Of a stretch of 42,777 bases of DNA, positions 1 through 7,859 are shown one piece after another; within the stretch, counting starts at the first letter, position 1; each line of letters opens with the position of its first letter. The notes beneath the pieces are model-generated. The model searched no databases. It saw only the letters and a list, made by a program, of their open reading frames with translations, and was not told the DNA's origin. Origin of the DNA: a virus. The position numbers and the translations under genes were made by a program. The DNA lies in IMG/VR virus record IMGVR_UViG_3300046702_000006, positions 1 to 42,777 of that record, one strand, 5' to 3'.

Positions 1-86
1 CTTTTGTTGTTCTGTTTTCTCCATAATTTCCTCTATCTTCATTGAATTAAGTTCTACTTTAGTAAGGTCACAACTAAATATTTCCT
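1..86. repeat. Left copy of the terminal direct repeat
   Basis: Positions 1-86 match 42692-42777 with one difference (A at 56, T at 42747). The repeat lies inside an open reading frame that continues correctly across the join. It therefore looks like the overlap of a circular or circularly permuted map, not a non-coding packaging end. Confidence 0.93.
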
Positions 87-177
87 TATAAAGTTTTAAA
101 ATAGTTTCTTCAGAATTTTTATTTTCTATTATAAAAGAGATTTTATAAATAAAAGAGATTTTATAAAATTTATTCAT
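1..177 (-). CDS. Zinc-ribbon protein, N-terminal part (gene crosses the map join)
   Basis: The ATG at 177 overlaps the stop of the upstream DUF3987-like gene (ATGA). Reading leftward gives 59 codons to position 1. The frame continues from the right end of the window, through the shared repeat, to a TAA at 42569-42571. The joined protein has 99 residues. This half is lysine- and isoleucine-rich and carries an 18-base tandem duplication that encodes KISFI twice. The cysteine pairs are in the other half. It is the last gene of the leftward operon. Function is unknown; a small nucleic-acid-binding role is a guess from the zinc ribbon. Confidence 0.75.
   Translation of the reverse strand, partial: MNKFYKISFIYKISFIIENKNSEETILKLYKEIFSCDLTKVELNSMKIEEIMEKTEQQK
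133..168. repeat. 18-base tandem duplication within a coding region
   Basis: The unit aaaagagattttataaat at 133-150 is repeated at 151-168 with one change at the last base. Eighteen bases is six codons, so the duplication keeps the frame and doubles the KISFI peptide. Confidence 0.85.
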
Positions 178-1379
178 TTAACTTTATTACTTAATTTATC
201 TTGAAAGAATCCTATTGATTTATCTGTAAGAGAATAACTTTTTGGTCCGTGTTTAGTTTCTGTCACAGTTATAAAATCTCCTTCGAGTAAATTTCTCTCA
301 ATCGAATCCATTTCCTCAGAACTCATATCAGTAAAAGTTTTCCATACCAAATCTCTGCGATTAAGGGTGAATTGTTTATCCGACCCCGCTTCCCACAAGA
401 TTTTAAGGATTAGGATTTTCGAGTCCGCATCCTTAGACTTTCCCGCGCCCATAGTAAATCGGCGATAATTAACAAAGAGACTCTGTATCCGATCAATTGC
501 TTTATCGAGGATAGGTATATCTATCTCTAAACGTTGATACTCACTAACTGCTAGGACCATAGCTAATTTTAAAATGTTAGTATGAACGCGACCTTCCGCG
601 CCAGTATTATTAGATTTACTTTCTAATGCAGGGCAAATATCTAGGTACCATTTATCATAGAATCGCTTTGCTTCTTCCGTTAAATGAAATAATCCGCGGA
701 GTTGTGCGATTTCGTGTAATTCTCGGCGGAGTGTTGTGTTATCATACTTTTTTGGATCCTCATACATCAAAGAATTTCTATGTCTAACTCGATCACCGTA
801 CACGATAAGACAACGGCTAAGTAAGCCTCCATAGATTGCTCTATTGTTAAATATTGGTTTAAGTAACTCTTCATTGCTAGCACCGAGCATATTAACAACC
901 ACATTAGTGAGCCTTGTAGTTCCTCTAGTAATAAGGGATGAAGTATAGGAAGATTTATAATCATAAAGGTCCGTAAGTACGGGGATGTTAGCTTCATCCT
1001 CAGTAAACATGGCAGAGATTTCTTCTGAGAAAATAATTCCACTAGCCCCTGAGATAGATTTTCCACTTTCTTTTAATCTTTCGATTTCCCCCAATCTTTG
1101 GATAATTGCTTGTATAGAAGTACGACCTTCTATGATCTTAGTATTATTTACTGTTTTAATCAACTCGATTATCGAGTTCAGTGGTTTAGCTTTACGCATT
1201 GCGGGCTTCGCTATAATTAAGATATAGAGATTTGGATAGACGCGAGTATCACCTAAGAGTAAATAACAGTTATCACGTAGTACTGAGGCAATTCCCGCGA
1301 CCGCGGAATAGTAGAAAAAATCAGTAGGACTCTCATATGCTGCGTTGTAATCTAAGAAATTTTGGATAAAATTGGACAT
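174..1379 (-). CDS. DUF3987-like P-loop ATPase, putative replication protein
   Basis: The 401-residue protein resembles DUF3987-type RecA-fold ATPases found in phage and plasmid replication modules. What I see: a PTDFFYYSAVAGIASVLR segment (18-35), a Walker-A-like site at 57-65 (AKPAMRKAK; the family's GPPGxRKS has lost its first Gly and final Ser), an acidic Walker-B-like IIFSEE, an NMLGAS sensor-like strand, and a GGLLSR arginine segment. The C-terminus looks like a winged helix. No primase domain is attached. It starts with TAATG overlap on the polymerase gene, so the two are probably co-translated. Whether it still hydrolyses ATP is uncertain because of the altered P-loop. Confidence 0.65.
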   Translation of the reverse strand: MSNFIQNFLDYNAAYESPTDFFYYSAVAGIASVLRDNCYLLLGDTRVYPNLYILIIAKPAMRKAKPLNSIIELIKTVNNTKIIEGRTSIQAIIQRLGEIERLKESGKSISGASGIIFSEEISAMFTEDEANIPVLTDLYDYKSSYTSSLITRGTTRLTNVVVNMLGASNEELLKPIFNNRAIYGGLLSRCLIVYGDRVRHRNSLMYEDPKKYDNTTLRRELHEIAQLRGLFHLTEEAKRFYDKWYLDICPALESKSNNTGAEGRVHTNILKLAMVLAVSEYQRLEIDIPILDKAIDRIQSLFVNYRRFTMGAGKSKDADSKILILKILWEAGSDKQFTLNRRDLVWKTFTDMSSEEMDSIERNLLEGDFITVTETKHGPKSYSLTDKSIGFFQDKLSNKVK

Positions 1380-3991
1380 TAAGACTCATCCCATTTTACC
1401 TTCCTCACTTCCTTCATCTTTCCCCAATTAAATCTCCCAATATTAAATTCACATGGAATAACTAATTGATAATCTCTGCTTAACGAACAGTTGTTAAAAT
1501 CAATTGGCCGCTCCAATTCTTGTTTCGCTATATTACAATATTTCCTAATATAAGTTCTATGAACTAATGCAGTTAAACTATCATGATTTTCAGCAATAAA
1601 ATGAACTTTAGTTCTATCCATCCGATTTGTTATCCGTAATCCGGCGGCTTTTGTATGATCGGTAACTGTACATTGTGGTAACCATGAGTAAGCTACATTA
1701 AGATAATGTTTATCTATTTTCTTAAAAAATACTCTGGTGCGGCCCGAAGGTAATCCAAATATAGTAGGAGAGATCAATTGACGTTTATCTCTTAAATTAG
1801 TTTCTACTTGTTTATGGAACACTTGTTCAATATTAGGATAGACAAGGTCTATTTGATGAAGTAATCGTTTAGCTAGTCTAATAGAATCCCCAAATTCTGG
1901 TAAATGTATATAACGTTTTGCTAATTCAAATGCTTCTAATCCATTATTTTTACCATGTTTAGTATGTTTACCCATATTACGCATGAAGATTCCTTCATCG
2001 GACTTTTCTTTCTTAGCCATCCGAAAGATTTCTTCATAGGTAAACTGTGGGAATAGTAATGAGGCTACTTTACAATGTTTATCGAAACGTTTATAATCGT
2101 CCAACCCTTCCCAATCCTCTCCAAGTACATCACAAACTCTAGCTTCCGCTTGGCTTCCATCTCCTTCTACTAATGCCCAATGAGGATCTGGTATATACAT
2201 TTCCCTAATATCTTTTCCAATGATTCCTTCTTCGATATCTTCATCTTCTTCTCCTTCTACAATAAATCCATGTTTAGTAATGGTTTGAAATGATTGCCCT
2301 AATTGTTTGAATTTTAGGCCCTCCGCGCCTTTTTTATCAACGTCCCAAATTATAGTTCCATCGGAGGTTTGGTTAGCACTAGTGCGGCTAGACGTTGTTC
2401 CGCCAATTTTATAACTTGTTCTAATTCTACCATCGGGATGTACGCCAACGTTAAGATATTCTAACACCTTCTCAATTCGACGAATTAATAGAACTAAGTT
2501 AATAAATCTAATAGCATTATTATAACCAAGGGTACATTTGCGATATTCACTAATATCAGCTACTCTCATTTTCCTAAAACTATCTACGTCCGTACTAACT
2601 ATCATGTGTCCATTTTGGACGCGGTGACGAAGTACTGGAAATTCACAGGATTCCATGAATTTTCCTATTTGAGCAGAAGATCCTATATTTACTCCATGAA
2701 TTTCAACCGTGGATGTTATAGCTTCTACTTCTAACTTCTTTATATTAAGAAGTCCTTCATACTTAGATATAAGTTCTTTGCATTTAGTTTTATCCTGTAG
2801 GATACCAACACTATCAAGGTCGTAGTAAAAAGTAAAAAGTTTCATTACAAATTCTGTAAAGAATTCATACATACCCATATCTTTCAAATCTTTAATTTGT
2901 TTATCCCAAATTTGGAATGCTGTAATAGCATCCTTACAATTATAACTAAACAAAACATCTATTGATTGATGTTTAGGATCAAAATCATGTCCTTCATCTT
3001 TATAATAACTCATATCAGTATAAATTGATGTAAGAAATCCAAGCCGCTTTGGAAATTCACAAGCAATTGTATGAGCGGCCAACATTGTATCCCAAACAAT
3101 TTTATTAAAGCACATACCAAACCGCGCGGATATTCTTTTATCATATCCAATATTTTGATTACCTAAATCTCGTTCTTGTAATAGTTGGGTAATTAAATAC
3201 ATCATTCTTGCTCTATCAAGTAAGTCTAATTTACTACCGTATAAAGGAACAGTTATTCCTCTATATCCGTCAAATGATATACCAATACATGTAATATAAC
3301 CATAATGAGTTTCAATATCTACAGTCATACGCGGATATTTTTCGAGCGGATACATCTCAATAAAACGAAGTAAATCTATAGAAGATTTAGCTATATTAAC
3401 TTCATGGTAGTTTATTGGTCTATTAGGTTGGAATATTAAATCTACAGCCTTTTGAAAATCTAGGCGGATTAGGTAGATTAATTCTTCTTGGGTATGTATT
3501 ACGGAAGGATGGTAGGATGCGACAATTTTGATATTCTGCGCGGCAGGAAAGGTTAACCTTACTAATATATCTTCATCTAACGAAAGGACGGAACCGCGCC
3601 AATTTCCAATTCCCTTTTTACCAGTTAGTAATCTTAATGAGAATTCCCCTAATGCAATGATAATTGAAGGTTTAACTGTATTTATTTCAGATATTAATTC
3701 TTCTATAAAATATGCTTGAGTATTTTCTCCAGTTTCAAAATAATATTTAAGTAATGTTTCATCTTGTTTCCATGTACCAACTCCTAGTCCTTGTATATAA
3801 TCTTTAATACAACATGTACGGTATGTTTGATCTATGGTATAGTTATATAATTTTAGAACTTCATCTAATTTGTTTTTATAGTAACTTGAGAGACAATATC
3901 CGCTAGAAGCGTCTGCTTTCCGCGCATAATCGCCTACGATCATTAAATCAGCTTGATCGTAACCGCTGCCGCGGATTAAGTTATCGTTCAT
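1379..3991 (-). CDS. Family A DNA polymerase with uracil-DNA-glycosylase-like N-terminus
   Basis: This 870-residue protein has three parts. Residues 1-180 resemble the family 4 uracil-DNA glycosylase fold (IVGDYARKAD at 18-27, ALGEFSLRLL, YHPSVI at 160-165); the SPO1 polymerase is known to carry such a region. Residues 220-390 are a 3'-5' exonuclease with DIE (225-227), N280/D284 and Y350xxxD354. The C-terminal half is the polymerase: EGDGSQAEAR with catalytic D611, O-helix R671...K675, and H803-D804. Odd points: the O-helix has His679 and Asn683 where Pol I has Phe762 and Tyr766, and motif C reads HDS instead of HDE. In the first segment the glycosylase catalytic acid is Asp21. It is the phage replicative polymerase. 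Confidence 0.93.
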   Translation of the reverse strand: MNDNLIRGSGYDQADLMIVGDYARKADASSGYCLSSYYKNKLDEVLKLYNYTIDQTYRTCCIKDYIQGLGVGTWKQDETLLKYYFETGENTQAYFIEELISEINTVKPSIIIALGEFSLRLLTGKKGIGNWRGSVLSLDEDILVRLTFPAAQNIKIVASYHPSVIHTQEELIYLIRLDFQKAVDLIFQPNRPINYHEVNIAKSSIDLLRFIEMYPLEKYPRMTVDIETHYGYITCIGISFDGYRGITVPLYGSKLDLLDRARMMYLITQLLQERDLGNQNIGYDKRISARFGMCFNKIVWDTMLAAHTIACEFPKRLGFLTSIYTDMSYYKDEGHDFDPKHQSIDVLFSYNCKDAITAFQIWDKQIKDLKDMGMYEFFTEFVMKLFTFYYDLDSVGILQDKTKCKELISKYEGLLNIKKLEVEAITSTVEIHGVNIGSSAQIGKFMESCEFPVLRHRVQNGHMIVSTDVDSFRKMRVADISEYRKCTLGYNNAIRFINLVLLIRRIEKVLEYLNVGVHPDGRIRTSYKIGGTTSSRTSANQTSDGTIIWDVDKKGAEGLKFKQLGQSFQTITKHGFIVEGEEDEDIEEGIIGKDIREMYIPDPHWALVEGDGSQAEARVCDVLGEDWEGLDDYKRFDKHCKVASLLFPQFTYEEIFRMAKKEKSDEGIFMRNMGKHTKHGKNNGLEAFELAKRYIHLPEFGDSIRLAKRLLHQIDLVYPNIEQVFHKQVETNLRDKRQLISPTIFGLPSGRTRVFFKKIDKHYLNVAYSWLPQCTVTDHTKAAGLRITNRMDRTKVHFIAENHDSLTALVHRTYIRKYCNIAKQELERPIDFNNCSLSRDYQLVIPCEFNIGRFNWGKMKEVRKVKWDES

Positions 3992-4024
3992 CTTAATTCT
4001 TTTAATTCTTCTTCGATCTCATCT

Positions 4025-4336
4025 TCATAATTGATTATGCCATTTAGATAAGTAATTAATTTTTAAAACTTTTCTTTTATTTATTATACATCCGTTTAAA
4101 TTAAATTTAGATATAACTAATTCTATATTAGCCAAGACATCCGCTATTTCCTCTTCTAACCAAATACGATTTAATTTACCAGTTTCTGGTTCTTTTTCAT
4201 CTATTCCTTGAATTATACATCTACAGGTAGCTGTCGCTGCTTCAGTTAATTCTTCTGCTAATTTCCCAAGATATTTTAGATCTAATTGATTGATTATAGG
4301 TTTCCATGGAGTTGGATTAGAATCTGGGGTTATCAT
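4025..4336 (-). CDS. MazG-like nucleotide pyrophosphohydrolase
   Basis: The 103-residue helical protein has the EExxE...ExxD arrangement of all-alpha NTP pyrophosphohydrolases: KLAEELTEAATA, then WLEEEIADVLANIELV. These residues bind magnesium in MazG/dUTPase-2 relatives that hydrolyse NTPs or dNTPs to the monophosphate. It lies just upstream of the polymerase gene with a 33-base gap, and its start overlaps the stop of the preceding gene (ATGA). A role in shaping the nucleotide pool during replication fits the position. The substrate cannot be told from sequence. Confidence 0.72.
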   Translation of the reverse strand: MITPDSNPTPWKPIINQLDLKYLGKLAEELTEAATATCRCIIQGIDEKEPETGKLNRIWLEEEIADVLANIELVISKFNLNGCIINKRKVLKINYLSKWHNQL

Positions 4337-4602
4337 AGCCCCTTCTGAAATAATATTAAATCTCTCTTTAATCCATTAATTTCATCCATCATTGGAGAAA
4401 CATGTATGCTGCCATAAACATTAAAAACTTTAATTGCCATTTCTAATCCTAATATTGTTTGTTCGCAAAGGATTCTACTAACTATTTCTTTATGATTATT
4501 AATAGAATTATTTTCTGTTACTTTAATTATATTTATCAGCGCGACCGCTTGATTTTTAATTCTTTCAAGATATTGAGGGGATATCATCCATTTGGTCTCC
4601 AA
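4333..4602 (-). CDS. Hypothetical helical protein
   Basis: An 89-residue protein I do not recognise. It is mostly helical with a central hydrophobic stretch (ILCEQTILGLEMAIKVFNVYG). It overlaps the upstream HNH gene by 19 bases and the downstream MazG-like gene by 4 (ATGA), so it belongs to the same message. The overlap suggests translation coupled to both neighbours. Confidence 0.6.
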   Translation of the reverse strand: METKWMISPQYLERIKNQAVALINIIKVTENNSINNHKEIVSRILCEQTILGLEMAIKVFNVYGSIHVSPMMDEINGLKRDLILFQKGL

Positions 4603-4895
4603 TTCGGATCATAAATTCTTTCCATAAATGGTATAATACGTCTTGTATGTTGCTCTTTATGACATATGGAACATAATAATTCGACATCATAGATTTCTTC
4701 GCGAAATACTCTTTCATAAGTTAAATGATGTAAAGTTAATGGTTTTCTAGTTATTCCACAATTACTACATCTCTTACCTCTAAATCTTATTATCTTTCGT
4801 CTAAGTTTTAACCAATGTGGAGATTGTAAGTAAAGAATATACCAAGGAGCTAAAGGAGGGTGGGAAAATAATGCTTTAGGTATGCGGAAGATCAT
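4584..4895 (-). CDS. HNH endonuclease-like protein
   Basis: The 103-residue protein has the HNH layout: CSNCG, then LTLHHLTYERVFREE with the paired histidines, then LLCSICHKEQH closing the zinc site. The N-terminal SPHWLKLRRKIIRFRGKRC segment is typical of short phage HNH proteins. Such proteins are free-standing homing nucleases or packaging-associated nicking enzymes. This one lies in the replication arm and away from terminase, so a packaging role is less likely. Two CxxC pairs and both His residues are present, so it looks intact. Confidence 0.8.
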   Translation of the reverse strand: MIFRIPKALFSHPPLAPWYILYLQSPHWLKLRRKIIRFRGKRCSNCGITRKPLTLHHLTYERVFREEIYDVELLCSICHKEQHTRRIIPFMERIYDPNWRPNG

Positions 4896-5010
4896 TAAAT
4901 ATATTTATCCTACATTTTTTACATACAAATATATCCCATCCATCATATTTTACTATTTCTAATTCTTTTGAATCTACTTTTTTATGACAATTCCAACATT
5001 CAGTAATCAA
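4876..5010 (-). CDS. Tiny zinc-ribbon protein with TTG start
   Basis: This 44-codon frame starts at TTG (5010-5008), overlapping the stop of the upstream gene as TTGA, and ends at TAA 4876-4878 inside the start of the HNH gene. It encodes CWNCHKK near the N-terminus and VCKKC about 20 residues later, a four-cysteine zinc ribbon separated by an acidic and aromatic middle (VKYDGWDIF). The conserved knuckles and the coupled start are why I call it real. Function unknown. Confidence 0.6.
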   Translation of the reverse strand: MITECWNCHKKVDSKELEIVKYDGWDIFVCKKCRINIFNDLPHT

Positions 5011-5201
5011 TCACTATCCTCATCCTTATAATCAAGCGCTTCATTACGATTTAATTCTTCTAAATCATCTACTTCGTGAGAATCTAGAATTGGATCGCCG
5101 GTTCCATCATCGTCAAATATATAACCACTATCAAGATCATTCAAATCAGAATACAACACTTTCCCTCCATATTGAGCCCGCGCCATAATTCCACATTTCA
5201 A
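5007..5201 (-). CDS. Small acidic hypothetical protein
   Basis: The longest frame is 64 residues from a TTG at 5201; an internal ATG at 5186 would give 59 residues (MARAQYGG...). The ATG is preceded by GTGGA. The protein is strongly acidic (DDDGTGD, EVDDLEELN, YKDEDSD) and has no recognised domain; acidic phage proteins of this size can be DNA mimics or binding partners, but nothing here proves that. The start region is buried in a 14-bp hairpin at 5177-5214, so translation may be regulated. Confidence 0.5.
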   Translation of the reverse strand: MKCGIMARAQYGGKVLYSDLNDLDSGYIFDDDGTGDPILDSHEVDDLEELNRNEALDYKDEDSD

Positions 5202-5214
5202 ATTATGGCGCGGG
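5177..5214 (-). promoter_or_regulatory. Long perfect hairpin covering a start codon
   Basis: Positions 5177-5190 (cccgcgccataatt) pair perfectly with 5201-5214, leaving a 10-base loop. The minus-strand ATG at 5186-5184 lies inside the stem. No T-tract follows, so it is not a typical terminator. It could hide the start codon or be a protein-binding palindrome. Confidence 0.6.
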
Positions 5215-5224
5215 ACTTTGTTCT

Positions 5225-5464
5225 CTAAAGGTCTGGAATTTTGGTTGGATGATCTATGTTATATAATTTTGTTATCTCAATGTGTTTACTTATTGTTTGT
5301 AGCATCTTTGGGGAACAACCTTGCATTTTTGCTAACATTCTATATATAACTAACATCGTAATAAAAAGTTTATCTTGTGCTCTCATTAAAAATACAGGTT
5401 CGTCGCTAGGAATTAAATTTTTAGGATCTTGTATTCGTTGGTAATCTTTACGTGCGTGTAACAT
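5225..5464 (-). CDS. Conserved small phage protein with EPVFLMRAQDK motif
   Basis: I start this 79-residue protein at the ATG 5464 because AAGGAG lies five bases upstream; a TTG one codon earlier is less likely. The central segment DEPVFLMRAQDKLF resembles a short motif in many phage hypothetical proteins that read EPxFxLRGQD. The rest is helical. It lies between the SSB-like gene and the hairpin at 5177. Function unknown. Confidence 0.6.
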   Translation of the reverse strand: MLHARKDYQRIQDPKNLIPSDEPVFLMRAQDKLFITMLVIYRMLAKMQGCSPKMLQTISKHIEITKLYNIDHPTKIPDL

Positions 5465-5473
5465 CAAATCTCC

Positions 5474-5848
5474 TTAGAATGGAACTTTATCTGCGGGGTA
5501 GAAATTAACTACTTGAGCTTGTATTTTATCATTTTTATCTTTACCATGACTAACGGCAACGGCAATCTTTTTACCAATATAATCTGCAAGATCTACATCC
5601 ATATCCCCCATATCATCTCCTAATACAATATTATCCGCGGCTTGTACAAACTCGATAATATCAGAAGTGAATTTGTTATTAAAGAATTTAATTAAGGTAT
5701 GACCGGAGGCAGTTTCCAAATCCATACGTTGTACCAAAGTCTTATTGTCGTTATAATAAGGTTCTTCTACTGAAATAACTGTAGAAATATGCATTCCAGG
5801 AGGACAAATTGCAGATTTCTTTACATCTTCTTTCGTGACTTTGAACAT
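5474..5848 (-). CDS. Putative single-stranded DNA-binding protein (DUF669-like)
   Basis: The 124-residue protein has an OB-fold-like beta pattern (TVISVEEPYYNDNKTLVQRM, GHTLIKFFNNKF, KIAVAVSHGKD, AQVVNFYPAD) and ends in DKVPF, reminiscent of the partner-binding tip of SSB proteins. DUF669-type proteins next to recombinase genes are thought to act as phage SSBs. It sits directly downstream of the Sak4-like ATPase, which supports the call because Sak4 recombinases work with an SSB. A strong upstream Shine-Dalgarno is not obvious. Similarity is weak, so this is probable rather than certain. Confidence 0.55.
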   Translation of the reverse strand: MFKVTKEDVKKSAICPPGMHISTVISVEEPYYNDNKTLVQRMDLETASGHTLIKFFNNKFTSDIIEFVQAADNIVLGDDMGDMDVDLADYIGKKIAVAVSHGKDKNDKIQAQVVNFYPADKVPF

Positions 5849-5864
5849 TCTTTTGGTTTCCTTT

Positions 5865-6725
5865 TCACTTTGTGACTGTTGGTTTACTAATTAAATCTTT
5901 CCATAATGGATAGAATTCTTTACAAGGTGGACAACTAATATCTATTGGAGTTGTAAGTTTAATCAATTGAGGGTAGCTTGAACGTGCAATCTCGTCTTGG
6001 AAAATAACAGAGCGGCGAATTGTTTTAGTGCTTATTACTACTTCCTTCTTAGGAAAATGATATATTTCATCAAACTTTGTAGGAATCCGCGCCGCGATTT
6101 TATTTCCATGGGCTAAAATCTTATAACCGTCTTGTATATTTTGAGTAGGTTCTCCGGGAGCGCCTTTGACTGTACGATAGGATTCTACTTCATGGGCTAT
6201 TAGGATAACATTTGCATATCGTTTAATATCTATAAAATTCTCATACATTAACTGTCTCCAAGCTTCGGTTTCATAACCATAATCTTCAATTGTCATTAAT
6301 TGTAATTCTCCGCGCCGCCGACCTTTTTTATCTGCTTCTTTTTTACCTTCATTCTTTTCTATAGTTATATTAAGTGAATCCGCAATAGAAAAGTCATTAT
6401 AACTTGAGAACGAATCAAGTATTAAAGTATGAAATGGAGCGCGGTTAAACTTAACACAAGTATCTCTTAATTCTATAACTCTATTAAGTACTCCTATTGC
6501 ACCTTCCACATTTGTAAATTCGTCATATACAATAGGACGTCCGCGCAAAGCATTAATTCGACCATCTAATTCCAACATATAACAAGGACGGTCATCGTCG
6601 CCACCGAAATCTTTAGATTTATAACCAAATGAAGTAGCAGCATAAGATTTACCACCATCAGCAGGACCAACAAATAAGAATAAGTTAGTTGTTTCTAAGG
6701 GGATATCTTTAGTAGATTTGGGCAC
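5865..6725 (-). CDS. Sak4-like RecA-fold recombinase ATPase
   Basis: A 286-residue single-domain RecA-fold ATPase. Walker A is GPADGGKS (20-27) and Walker B is the hydrophobic strand FHTLILDSFSSY. Size and layout match Sak4-type single-strand annealing or strand-exchange proteins (AAA_24 phage nucleotide-binding family). Translation probably starts at GTG 6725, which shares one base with the upstream TAG and follows GGAAGG. The next gene is SSB-like, the usual partner. It likely handles recombination-dependent replication or concatemer formation. Confidence 0.78.
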   Translation of the reverse strand: MPKSTKDIPLETTNLFLFVGPADGGKSYAATSFGYKSKDFGGDDDRPCYMLELDGRINALRGRPIVYDEFTNVEGAIGVLNRVIELRDTCVKFNRAPFHTLILDSFSSYNDFSIADSLNITIEKNEGKKEADKKGRRRGELQLMTIEDYGYETEAWRQLMYENFIDIKRYANVILIAHEVESYRTVKGAPGEPTQNIQDGYKILAHGNKIAARIPTKFDEIYHFPKKEVVISTKTIRRSVIFQDEIARSSYPQLIKLTTPIDISCPPCKEFYPLWKDLISKPTVTK

Positions 6726-6904
6726 TATCCTTCCATTTCTTCTATTTCGGAATAACTAATAATTTTATCATCTATCATAAAATTACAAGTAACAAATCCA
6801 GTTGTTTCTAATTTAGAACAACTTTCATTTAATATACCATTTATCTTTAATAAATTCTCTTTAGTTATATCTTCAGTATCTATTTCTATACTCAAAAAGA
6901 TCAT
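6725..6904 (-). CDS. Small acidic hypothetical protein, coupled start
   Basis: A 59-residue frame starts at ATG 6904, overlapping the upstream stop (ATGA), and ends at TAG 6725-6727, which overlaps the Sak4 GTG start by one base. It encodes an acidic helical peptide (IEIDTEDITKENLLKINGIL ... EIEEMEG). Filling the gap exactly with coupled overlaps at both ends is the main evidence. Function unknown. Confidence 0.6.
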   Translation of the reverse strand: MIFLSIEIDTEDITKENLLKINGILNESCSKLETTGFVTCNFMIDDKIISYSEIEEMEG

Positions 6905-7119
6905 GGATGTCCTTTAGGTCTCTCAATATCATCGTTCCTAATCATAATTCCATTAATATCTACTTTAGAAATCTTATATCCACGCGGGGCGGAGCCAGGG
7001 ATTAAAGGGAAATCAAAGTATACCATACATTCTTTTTTAGAAAACTCACGTTCTTCTTCTATAGTTTTAAGTCTCATATTTGCTACTGTTAAAGAGTTGT
7101 CAAGTTCTCGGAAAGTCAC
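6901..7119 (-). CDS. Hypothetical protein
   Basis: A 72-residue protein with a charged N-terminal helix (LKTIEEEREFSKKE) and a beta-rich C-terminal half (GYKISKVDINGIMIRNDD). It overlaps both neighbours by four bases. I do not recognise the family. Confidence 0.6.
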   Translation of the reverse strand: MTFRELDNSLTVANMRLKTIEEEREFSKKECMVYFDFPLIPGSAPRGYKISKVDINGIMIRNDDIERPKGHP

Positions 7120-7415
7120 AAATCTCCTTTTAAAAATTCTGCAAAAACATCATTAGTAACTTTAATTTTTCCTATTTCTAATTGTTTTTTAATAGGTTTT
7201 CCTTTGTGTGTACATTTCATACAATGAACTATTTTACGTCGTAGATGTTCTGGTGTAATAATAAACTCGCCTTGACAAAATGGACATTCAGCCAAGCGGC
7301 CCGGAAGTAATTTTGCGGAAATTAAATGAGTACAACGATCTTTTATACAACGAAAGGAATGTGATCCAAATACAGCTTTATATGTATGGAGGTGAACGGG
7401 TTTTAAGATTCGCAA
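7116..7415 (-). CDS. Zinc-finger protein, TTG start
   Basis: The 99-residue protein has several cysteine pairs: CIKDRC, CPFC and CMKC, with nearby histidines (HLRRKIVHC). This suggests one or two zinc-binding knuckles and a nucleic-acid-binding role. The first codon is TTG at 7415; the upstream small membrane gene ends seven bases before it. Exact start is uncertain. It is one of a group of small zinc-ribbon proteins in this arm. Confidence 0.6.
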   Translation of the reverse strand: MRILKPVHLHTYKAVFGSHSFRCIKDRCTHLISAKLLPGRLAECPFCQGEFIITPEHLRRKIVHCMKCTHKGKPIKKQLEIGKIKVTNDVFAEFLKGDL

Positions 7416-7421
7416 TCAATG

Positions 7422-7571
7422 TCACCTATATTTTGTAAAATATTCATCTGGACTTTTTAAATACGATTCTATTTTCTTAAGTTTACTTAATATAATTGCA
7501 GCATCGAATGTTATAATTCCAATTAATATTAAAAAATCTATTGTTATAATTAATATCAAATTAAAATTCAC
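7422..7571 (-). CDS. Small single-pass membrane protein
   Basis: A 49-residue frame with GTG start at 7571, preceded by AGGAGG. The first 28 residues are hydrophobic (ILIITIDFLILIGIITF) and are followed by basic KLKK and a short polar tail. It is likely an inner-membrane peptide. The GTG overlaps the upstream stop (GTGA). It could modify the host membrane or be holin-like, but its place among early genes argues against a late lysis role. Confidence 0.62.
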   Translation of the reverse strand: MNFNLILIITIDFLILIGIITFDAAIILSKLKKIESYLKSPDEYFTKYR

Positions 7572-7675
7572 GATTTTCCTCCTGTTTCTATTTCATTTGT
7601 ATAAGCAAACTCCCCAAAATCTTCATTATCTATTAAAGCTAATTTATTAGAATGACAAAGTTTTATTTGAATCAT
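7568..7675 (-). pseudogene. Possible remnant of an HNH/AP2 homing endonuclease N-terminus
   Basis: A 35-residue frame (ATG 7675, stop 7568) reads IKLCHSNKLALIDNEDFGEF. Many phage HNH-AP2 endonucleases begin with a very similar pattern, IPLTxGKxALVDDEDFxWL, followed by the catalytic domain, which is absent here. It could be a decayed insertion or a minimal peptide kept for coupling to the next gene (GTGA overlap). Moderate confidence only. Confidence 0.4.
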
Positions 7676-7682
7676 ATAGAAG

Positions 7683-7859
7683 TTAAAACTCTCTATTCTC
7701 TTCCCACACATTATGTCTATACTTTAATAAAGCATCTCTAATATCTTGTAATGCACAATTACATTTCTTTCGCTCATATAAATATTCCGTTTCGCATTTA
7801 CGAGTATGTTGTAATTGATCTAATGCTTCTTCAATGTTAGCTATTGGTTCTATGTTCAT
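7683..7859 (-). CDS. Hypothetical cysteine-containing helical protein
   Basis: I prefer the ATG at 7859 (58 residues) because GGGGAG lies nine bases upstream; a TTG at 7883 would add eight residues. The protein is helical (IANIEEALDQLQHTRKCETEYL, ALQDIRDALLKYR) with three cysteines, CETEYL and CNC. It overlaps the upstream gene. Not recognised. Confidence 0.5.
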   Translation of the reverse strand: MNIEPIANIEEALDQLQHTRKCETEYLYERKKCNCALQDIRDALLKYRHNVWEENREF

